From Lobulomyces angularis (Eukaryota > Chytridiomycota > Chytridiomycetes > Lobulomycetales > Lobulomycetaceae), in assembly GCA_027604685.1 (NCBI GenBank), contig JADHYX010000178.1, positions 1-42,742 on the forward strand: DNA of 42,742 nucleotides. The letters are read 5' to 3'. Position numbers and translations under genes: made by a program. Under the pieces are notes generated by a model, which worked only from the letters and a program-made list of their open reading frames with translations, was not told the DNA's origin and made no database searches. Shown here one piece after another: positions 35,951-42,742 of this stretch (its first letter is position 1; each line of letters begins with the position of its first letter).

Positions 35951-36857
35951 ATGTACCCAACCATTACTTTGACGGGAGGAAAAGAGGGAAATCTACCAAT
36001 TTTAACTGTTGAACTTGCTAAACAAGTGCTTTTTTTTCTTTTCATACTTTTTCTGTCTTTATTTCTTTAAACTAAAGCACTTTAACAAAAAAAATGATAG
36101 ATACAACCACATTTACCTCCCCTACAAAAAGAAGCAAGCATATGGAATTTAGTATATAGTTTGGAACAACATGGAATCTCGTAATATTTAATACCACAAA
36201 AAAATTTAATCCAACTTTATATATTACAATATCATTAAAATAGGCTGGCGACAATGTTTCATAATACCCCAAATAAACCTGCTCTATTAGTTATTAAAGA
36301 CACCAATAAAAATGTTTTTGGTGCCTTTAGGTATTCACTTCTTATTAATAATTATATACATAGCTTCTACTTACAAAAATTTAGTAACGAAGGTTTTAAA
36401 AGGCAGTTAGGTTTTTATGGTAATGGATCATGGTAAAACAATAAATGCTAATAGAATTTATTTATTTATTTTTCTTTTTATAGTTTTTTATGGAAAAAAA
36501 TTCTGGAACAAAGTACAGAAAAAGTAAAGGTTTTCAAATCCACTGGCTCAAATAATTATCACATATTATCTGAAATTGGTGCCGATATAGGTATAATAAA
36601 AAGGTATTAAAAAATTACTTACAATATCGATAAAAAAATACCATAACAGCTTTTGGAGGTGGGACTGGAAAATTTGGATTATGGTTAGATGCAACGTTAG
36701 GTAATTAAATTAAAAAGAAAGTATTATAACGAAAGGAAATTTTAAATTTGTAGATAACGGTTATAGTTCAAACTGTCCAACTTTTGAGAATGAAGCACTA
36801 TCAACAACTGAAAATTTTCATTGTGATTGTGTTGAAGTTTGGCAATTTGTCATTTAA
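35951..36857 (+). CDS. TLDc-domain protein (Oxr1-like, minimal)
   Basis: Six exons: 35951-36025, 36101-36180, 36244-36432, 36484-36590, 36650-36700, 36754-36857; 201 aa. Essentially the whole protein is one TLDc domain: LTVELAKQIQPHLPPL, WNLVYSLEQHGISLATMFHN, KPALLVIKDTNKNVFGAF, then FLWKK...FKSTGSNNYHILS, the signature FGGGTGKFGLWLDATL and the terminal CDCVEVWQFVI. TLDc proteins (Oxr1, NCOA7) protect against oxidative stress and, in yeast and animals, bind and regulate the vacuolar H+-ATPase. The size is like minimal fungal Oxr1. The exon 1 to 2 junction (CAA|ATA) was chosen because it joins the two halves of the first TLDc helix. Confidence 0.92.
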
Positions 36858-37302
36858 AATAAGAATTTAAAACCAAATGAAAAAATTAGTAAACAATTAA
36901 AAAACAAATAGAAATTTTTTTTTTTTTTTTTTTATTTTAAATATTATTTTCATCATATTTTGTTAATTTTTTTTTTGGGTTTGTACAAATAAAATAATTT
37001 AATTTACAGCATCACATCTTTCCAAATTATCTGAGGTACAAGTAAAAAAAGAAAGGAAATGTTTCCTATTGAAAAGTTGTTGGAAGACTCAAACTAGGTG
37101 CTGGGGTATATGAACTGAATGTCAATTAAGTAACTATTAAAAAAATGGTGTGACAGATGGAAACCAAAGGAAGGTCGTACAAAAGTCTCAAAGAGCTATT
37201 TTTAAAAAAGAAAAATGTTAAAAATATACAGAAAAAAATTAAAATAAAAAATAAAAAAATTAAAAAAAGTCAAACTTTTTTGTAACAAAAAAAAATATTA
37301 AA
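36858..37302. other. Intergenic region
   Basis: 445 bp containing a 19-nt T run near 36911 and A/T-rich sequence up to the LRR gene's start. No exon or RNA gene seen. Confidence 0.55.
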
Positions 37303-38478
37303 ATGAAATTTTCTAAGATCCTCATAGCAGTTGGCAGCATTTTATCCAGCATCAATGCCAGCAAACCACCCATCGACCCAGAGAAGTACCTGCAGAGTAA
37401 CGACTGCTTGACTGTTTGGGCCTGGTTACCTCAAATCTATCCAAACGGTATTCATGACTGTTGTGAGATCACCGCTGACAACAAGGAATCCATGCCTCTA
37501 ATAATTACTTGCGATATCAACAAAAGGGTGACAGCCATGTAACCCATCATAAAATTTTTATAGTTGCCATTTTAAAATTTTTATTTTAACAGAAATATTG
37601 GTATTGAATACAATCCAGCGTCAACTCTGGTAAAAGGAAATTGGAAAAGTAATGGATTTGGTATACTAAACGCACCATTGCCTGCATATCTTGGAAACTT
37701 GACGGAACTAACTACTCTTTATGTCACTGGTGCCGCACTTTATGGCCAAATACCAATAGAACTATCAAAATTAACAAAGTTACAGCACTTTTCATTGAGC
37801 AATAATGCTTTGACTGGGGAAGTTCCTGCTGGTCTATTTACCGACATGGAAAATTTAATTTCCTTGGATATATCTAATAATAAACTAACTGGTCCTATCC
37901 CTGATTCCTTTGTGAATTTACCAAATTTAATATCCCTGTAAGAAATAAATAAAAAAAAATTAGTATAATAATTTCTTCCTTTCTTTTAGTCAGTTGGATT
38001 CCAATCAATTTTCAGGACCATTACCAGATCTGTCTTACCTAGTAGGAATTGGGGAAGGACCAAAGTACGATATTGCAAATGGTGGTTTCGATCCTGTCTG
38101 TAGGCTAAATAACCTAGGACCAAAAGCTTGCGTCAATTCTTTGGACGATTTAAAAAAGGTTCCAACAACTTGTACTTTACCAGTTCCTGAATTAAAAGGT
38201 TTTAAAATAGATTATATAATCTTTTTTAACTAAAATTTTATATAGTATGTGTAGCAGAAACAATTAAAACAAAACCAACTCCAGTTTATCAACAAGCGGA
38301 AAAACGAGGTGATGGTTTAAATGATACCGGAAAAGTGGTTGTCGGTGTTCTTGGTGGAATTGTCTTTCTAGCTGGTGCCTACCTTATTACCTTTACACTA
38401 ATACGTAAGGGTAATGCTAAGGATGCTGCTTTGCATGAAATGACAAAAAAAGAAAGACTTGATAGAGCATCGGATTAA
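37303..38478 (+). CDS. Secreted-type leucine-rich-repeat single-TM protein, copy 1
   Basis: Four exons: 37303-37538, 37593-37937, 37990-38198, 38246-38478; 340 aa. Residues 1-19 are a signal peptide (MKFSKILIAVGSILSSINA). A Cys-containing N-cap follows (NDCLTVWAWLPQIY, HDCCEI). Plant-type LRRs of ~24 residues then appear: LGNLTELTTLYVTGAALYGQ, LTKLQHFSLSNNALTGEVP, MENLISLDISNNKLTGPIP, SLQLDSNQFSGPLPDL. A C-cap with paired Cys (PVCRLN, KACVN, TTCTLP) precedes a TM helix at ~294-315 (VVVGVLGGIVFLAGAYLITF) and a ~25-residue basic tail without a kinase. This is the architecture of receptor-like proteins; a cell-surface binding role is inferred. It converges on a related gene 328 bp away. Confidence 0.88.
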
Positions 38479-38806
38479 ACTTAAAATAAAATTTAGTAAT
38501 AGAATTCAATTTTTTTTCACTTTTTTAAAACCAGTTTTTTTTTTTTTTTTCTTTTTGTGAACTTTTTTAAAAAAAAATAAAAAAACATCCATACCAGAAA
38601 TTTATATTTTAAATTTTTTATTTACATTTTCCCATGTTTTTTTTTTTTTTTTCTTTTAACTAAAACTAGAAAAAAAAAAATTTAAGTATCTATTGAAAAA
38701 ATATAAAAAATTAAAAAAAAAACTAATTATTTTTCAAACGATTCAGTGACATTGCTAAAAATAATTTAACCTTTCACTTCGTGATTATATGGAGAATTTT
38801 CCGTTT
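38479..38806. other. Convergent intergenic region between LRR genes
   Basis: 328 bp between the two convergent LRR stop codons, with T runs at 38529-38550 and 38637-38652 and A runs. It serves as the 3' flank of both genes; no other feature seen. Confidence 0.6.
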
Positions 38807-40199
38807 CTAATTTTTTTTTTCTTGACTTATTTCGATATCTTTATTTGTAACATTTTTAATGTTGTTTTTATTTATACAAAAATAAAAAATAGAAAAGAAT
38901 ATTATCAACGCAGCAAAAGTTGAAATTCCAATAACAATACCAGCTATGCTAAAAAAATCTAATCCTTTTTTTCTGATGATTATTACTTTTTTCCTTGGTT
39001 CTGTAGTCGTCCCATTGTTTGTACCAGGTAATTTTCCTGAACAGTATGGTAACCTTGGTGCAGTGCATGTTGCTGGTATGACTCCGTCATCTTGTAAACA
39101 AATTCCCTGTAATAATAATAAAAAAAAATAAAAGATTAAAATAATTCTTCATAAAAAAAAAAATTACTTGATTAATTCCTTGCATTGGACCTAAACCATT
39201 TAAATAGCAAACTAAAAATAATTTTTTTAATTTTGTTTATTTATTGAAGAAAAATTAAAAAATTATATTTACAAGAGTTAAATCCTCCACTAGCTCTGTC
39301 AACTTGACCAACGCCTAAATTGGGAATTTTCGTAAGGTCAGGTAAAGGTCCAGTAAATAAATTTGAATTTAAACCTCTTTATTGTAAAAATAATTAAATT
39401 TTAAAGTTTTTTTTTGTTTAGTAACATATTTTAAAATTTCCTGTGCTTAAGTAAATGTGTCTAATTTTTTTGCTTACTTACAATGAATGCAAATTAGTTA
39501 AGCCAGATAGAGAACTAGGAATATTTCCAGATAATTTATTTTCCCCCAAATCCAGACTGACCAAATTTTTCATATTCAAAAATAGATCGTCATCCAGAAC
39601 ACCAGTAAGTAGATTGCTTTTAAAACTTACAAATTGTAGATTTGTTAAATTTTTTATAGAATTGGGAAATTGTCCTCTCAGATTTAAACCAGCCATGTAA
39701 AGTGTAGTTAGTTTATCAAATTCCCCCAAAAATTGTGGAACTTCCACATTTAAAAATGCTTTAGTTGTTGGTATTGCACGAACCCTTGGAAGTGGTGAGT
39801 ATAAAGTCCCAATGTTTCTAAAAAAAATTGACAAAATATTTAAAAACACTGGTTTATAAAAATAAAATAAAAAATTTTACAAAGTTGAAATTCTCCTTTC
39901 AAAGTCACAACTTATTGCAACTGTGTCGTTATATTTAGGTTTTCGAAAACAACAATCCTACATAGTAAATTAAAAAAAAAAATTAAAAATAGTTCCATTA
40001 CCTCAGTGCGATTAAAGAGTTGAGGTTGCCACTCCATAATTTTTCTACAATCTAAAAAAAATAAAATAAGTTAATATAAAAACTACGTTTTTTAATTCAA
40101 AAAACGAAAAGAAAAAATAAAATTTAAAAAGTTGTTACCGTCAGATTGATCTTGAGAGAAGACGATACAGAATAAAAAAAAAAGGTAATGAAATTTCAT
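38807..40199 (-). CDS. Secreted-type leucine-rich-repeat single-TM protein, copy 2
   Basis: Seven exons (minus strand): 40139-40199, 40002-40051, 39881-39957, 39482-39817, 39273-39376, 39168-39211, 38807-39106; 323 aa. Signal peptide MKFHYLFFLFCIVFS, Cys-containing N-cap (DCRKI, DCCFRK), plant-type LRRs (LGEFDKLTTLYMAGLNLRGQ, MKNLVSLDLGENKLSGNIP, LTNLHSLGLNSNLFTGPLPD), C-cap (FCYLNGLGP, GICLQD, ATCTAP) and a TM helix at ~275-302. Domain order matches the neighbouring LRR gene, but it has three more introns and low identity, so the pair is an old inverted duplication. The frame ends at TAG 38807-38809 just after an A10 run. With one base more or fewer in that run the tail would change, so the last few residues are the least certain part. 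Confidence 0.87.
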
Positions 40200-40882
40200 G
40201 AGATTAATTTAAATAAAAGAAAATGAGTTTTTTATATTTAGAGGTTCTATATTTTTTTTTTTTTGGCAAAAAAATAAAAAATAAACAAAATGTTAATCAA
40301 CACCAGATAATGTTAATGTGCATTAATGGTGGCGTGATGGTGGCTAACAAAAAAAAAAAAAAAAAAAAATTTTAAGCATCAACATATAATTTTAATTTCC
40401 AATAATGTAGGCTTGATTTTCACTAACAAAAAAGAAAAAAATACGATAATCCATATACTTCTCAGTTATTGCAGCAAATATTTGTTTAGTAAGTGCTTCT
40501 TATAAGAAATTAAAAAATTTTTGCAAAAAAAAATTCCATAGTTGAACCAAAAGGTAAAAGTAAGGTAAAAATGTTATTGGCTAATTTCTAGAAGATTAAA
40601 TAAATTAAAGTTATCGATGTAATTTTAAAAAACCAAAACTTGGGTAATCAAAATGCATTTCAAATTAAAATAAAAAAATAATCGTAGAATATTTATTATT
40701 GATCAAAATATTTTAAAAATTTGGATATAAAAGAAAATGTTTGTTGATAAATAAATTTTATTAGTAAATTAATGATTAAATATTATATCAAGTTATATCT
40801 AGCGCTATTATTATACAATGTAAATGAAGCAAAAAAAATGTGATTGTAATTTGTTAAAAACATAAACATAGGTATATTTAAT
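40200..40882. other. Intergenic region
   Basis: 683 bp, A/T-rich, with a 22-nt A run near 40347 and a T run near 40253. Its right part (from about 40790) belongs to the duplicated segment that also carries the 66-aa gene. No further gene seen. Confidence 0.55.
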
Positions 40883-41215
40883 TTAGACTTTAAATAGCGA
40901 AGTGATTTTCTTCCATTTAGAGTTTTTTGAAGATTTAGCAGAGGAGTAAGAGTCGCTTGTGAGGTATGAGTTAAAAGGGAGGTCGCCATCAATCTCGAAC
41001 CTTGCTTGTTCCGCTTGTTGGTTTTGCAGTAACTTTCCTTTAGATGCAAATGAAACTAATTGTGATGGTGAGTATTTTGCCATTTATAATATTTTTTTTA
41101 GTTAATTTTATATTTCTGAATTTTATGAATGATATTACAATGAGTTCAAAGTTGTTTTTATAACAAAATGAAGTGGCTGTTGATCGGATACTTACTCATA
41201 AAAATACATGAGTCT
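40790..41215. repeat. Tandem duplication, left copy
   Basis: The segment aligns with 41725-42112 at an offset of about 934 bp. It is nearly identical within the 66-codon gene, and recognisably similar but diverged on both flanks (shared GCTA(T/C)TATTATACAA before it, and ATAACAA(A/T)ATGAAGTGGCT after it). Borders are approximate because the flanks fade. Confidence 0.8.
40883..41083 (-). CDS. 66-aa protein, tandem copy A
   Basis: Single open frame, ATG at 41083, TAA at 40883. The protein starts MAKYSPSQLVSFASKGKLLQ, has an acidic/aromatic middle (RFEIDGDLPFNSYLTSD), a Ser-rich stretch and a basic end (SKWKKITSLFKV). There is no signal peptide or TM helix. Copy B at 41817-42017 differs at three of 201 nucleotides: two are synonymous third positions and one changes Lys56 to Asn, while the noncoding flanks have diverged. 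That pattern supports a real coding sequence. No family recognised. An overlapping frame at 40783-41049 is a shadow. Confidence 0.72.
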   Translation of the reverse strand: MAKYSPSQLVSFASKGKLLQNQQAEQARFEIDGDLPFNSYLTSDSYSSAKSSKNSKWKKITSLFKV

Positions 41216-41816
41216 TGGTACACTGGTACAGCCATTCCTGCAATTTTTCCCTATATACTTCCTTTCTCTTCCTTTTTCCACTATAAAATGAATCGGCTTG
41301 ATGAGGCTTGATGAAAAAAAAACTGAGAATCTGAAAAGGAGGAAAAAAGAGGAAAAAAAATAGAAAAAATAGAAAAAATTACTGAAAAATTATTCCAGCA
41401 TTAAAAATTTTAAGTAACTTTATAAAAAAGTTTTCTGTTTATAAGTAAAATAATGCGTAAAAAATAATATATTTAAATTTTAATTCATTGTAACAAAAAA
41501 GGATGCTTATTTTCATTTTACTAATTCCCTAATTCGTCATTGCTTATCTCTACTTGTAGTTTTGCAGTATAATGAAGTAAAAATTTTTTAAAAGAAAGGA
41601 AGGACATTTGATACAAAATTAATGAAAAAAATTTTCTCTCATTTAAATAAAAAAAGTTAATAATATATTGAGATAATTGAATGAATTGATAAATGAGTTA
41701 TTAAATATTATATTAAAAATAATATTGTTTTATCATAATGCTACTATTATACAAAATGTTAATGAAAAAAAAAAAAATAGGATTACAAGTTATTAAAACA
41801 CAAATGAATATTTAAT
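41084..41816. other. Spacer between the tandem copies
   Basis: 733 bp. The left ~130 bp and right ~90 bp belong to the duplicated units; the middle is single-copy, A/T-rich and holds no supported exon. It contains the direct repeat GGCTTGATGA GGCTTGATGA near 41298. Confidence 0.55.
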
Positions 41817-42112
41817 TTAGACTTTAAATAGCGAAGTGATTTTCTTCCAATTAGAGTTTTTTGAAGATTTAGCAGAGGAGTAAGAGTCGCTTGTGAGGTA
41901 TGAGTTAAAAGGGAGGTCGCCATCAATCTCGAACCTTGCTTGTTCCGCTTGTTGGTTTTGCAGTAACTTTCCTTTTGATGCAAATGAAACTAATTGCGAT
42001 GGTGAGTATTTTGCCATTTATAATATTATTTTTTTTGGTTATTAATAAGTTTCAAATTTTTATGAATAGTTTAAAGGTTGTTTTATAACAATATGAAGTG
42101 GCTTTTGTGTCG
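41725..42112. repeat. Tandem duplication, right copy
   Basis: Right partner of the duplication at 40790-41215. Its right border coincides with an abrupt rise in GC content at about 42110, so the junction may be the edge of inserted or differently derived sequence. Confidence 0.78.
41817..42017 (-). CDS. 66-aa protein, tandem copy B
   Basis: ATG at 42017, TAA at 41817; 66 aa, identical to copy A except Asn at position 56 (SNWKK instead of SKWKK). The near-identity of the coding part against diverged flanks suggests either strong constraint or local gene conversion. The function is unknown. Both copies lie on the same strand about 730 bp apart, so each probably has its own promoter, within the similar upstream flank that extends to about 42110. 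Confidence 0.72.
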   Translation of the reverse strand: MAKYSPSQLVSFASKGKLLQNQQAEQARFEIDGDLPFNSYLTSDSYSSAKSSKNSNWKKITSLFKV

Positions 42113-42523
42113 GTGGGGAAGCAATTAAAGCCGTTTGTAATCACCGCATAACGTAACAGCCAACGAAGTATTCCGTCAGTTATGCCGCTTTGTAATGATG
42201 CTCTCTCATCAAAGTTGCATAAATTTAATTTATTAATATGACATTGCGTGTATCCCAAACTCTTTTACGAATCTAAAATCATTGCTTAAGGAACAATAAG
42301 GTTACACAGACACTAAACAGATGTTGAATGGGAATACTTTAAAACTCAAGAAACATACCAAAAAATGGTACTGAGTTTTTGCACACTGGAGGGAGTCGCT
42401 TAGCCTGCATCTTTGAGCGATAGACCAGGTAGAGACCGCCAGTGGTGAGGATGACGAGCACAGAAGTTAAGGACCCAAAAAATAAAAAATAAAAAAATGT
42501 TAACAAATAAAAAATTTATTTTA
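42018..42523. other. Intergenic region with two GC-rich patches
   Basis: Contains 42112-42225, of roughly balanced base composition, and 42388-42467, with 45 G or C in 80 bases; the rest of the window is far more A/T-rich. On the minus strand the second patch reads openly as a hydrophobic helix with G/C-ending codons (SLTSVLVILTTGGLYLVYRS) followed by KMQAKRLPP. I found no AG acceptor that joins it to the neighbouring partial gene, so it is not called as an exon. Confidence 0.45.
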
Positions 42524-42742
42524 TTAACCTAAAATAACTAAACCAGGTTCAGCTGAATCTTGAATTTCTAGAGTTTCGTCATCTGTTTCTTGAGGCGAAT
42601 TATTTATAAGAGTATTCGAATTATTTAGCTTATTTTGGTAATTGATGGATTGGTAGACATTTGAATAAGAAAGCCTTTAGAAGAAAAAGAGGTTTAAACA
42701 ATGAATTATCATTTACTGGAATGATTAGAACTGATTTGGTTG
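42524..42742 (-). CDS. C-terminal part of an unidentified gene (cut by window edge)
   Basis: The clear exon is 42524-42674 (minus strand), entered after a TTCTAAAG acceptor and ending in TAA at 42524-42526. It encodes a Gln/Asn/Ser-rich stretch (NVYQSINYQNKLNNS) and an acidic end (PQETDDETLEIQDSAEPGLV, then ILG). A preceding exon reaching the window edge could end near 42732 (QPNQ), joined in phase. The upstream part lies outside the window. Alternatively the final GGTTAA is a splice donor and translation continues elsewhere. No family recognised. Confidence 0.4.

Noticed and set aside
38766..38806. Alternative longer C-terminus of the second LRR protein (LETENSPYNHEVKG)
   Set aside because: Needs a different length of the A run at 38811-38820; the sequence as given ends at TAG 38807-38809.
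40783..41049. 88-codon overlapping minus frame in the duplicated gene (also at 41783-41983)
   Set aside because: Differences between the copies fall at third positions of the 66-aa frame, so that frame is the coding one.
42052..42258. 68-codon minus frame in the balanced-composition patch
   Set aside because: No start or splice context, no recognisable family; kept only as part of the composition finding.

Overview
The window reads as nuclear DNA of an early-diverging, probably zoosporic fungus. It is strongly A+T-rich with long A and T runs. Genes lie close together on both strands and are broken by many GT-AG introns, mostly about 40-110 nt. A fungal Opi1-domain regulator and a fungal-type MIT/Atg38-like protein point to a fungus. 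A Groucho/TLE corepressor, a TEP1/NWD1-like NACHT protein and plant-like SP-LRR-TM proteins point to a lineage near the base of the fungi. No species can be named from sequence alone. I reconstructed exon chains by hand from splice sites, reading phase and family conservation; exon coordinates are in each entry.

Layout, left to right. 1-8.3 kb: OPI1-like regulator (+), a conserved two-TM membrane protein (+), an MIT/coiled-coil NRBF2/Atg38-like protein (+), proteasome deubiquitinase RPN11 (-) and, divergent from it, a 288-aa 7TM protein (+). 8.3-9.6 kb: open coding-like segments with stops and frame breaks (possible pseudogene). 9.6-21.2 kb: Groucho/TLE (-), a GRAM-VASt sterol-transporter-like protein (+), a conserved 163-aa protein (+), a small single-TM PPxY protein (+) and RPB2 (+).

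21.4-35.2 kb: three genes, all on the minus strand. They are a 552-aa coiled-coil protein, a 27-exon 2720-aa STAND/NLR-like protein (DUF4062-like, NACHT, winged helix, WD40, ankyrin-like, SPRY, ankyrin-like, SPRY) and a 293-aa F-box/ankyrin protein. 35.9-36.9 kb: a minimal TLDc protein (+). 37.3-40.2 kb: two convergent SP-LRR-TM genes. 40.8-42.1 kb: a tandem duplication of a 66-aa gene, nearly identical in the coding part and diverged outside it. The right end holds a partial gene and two short patches of unusually high GC.

These are independent eukaryotic genes, not operons. Housekeeping genes (RPB2, RPN11) are interspersed with lineage-specific receptor-like and NLR-like genes. The most notable items are the giant NACHT-WD40-ankyrin-double-SPRY protein and the Groucho/TLE gene close to fungal-specific genes.
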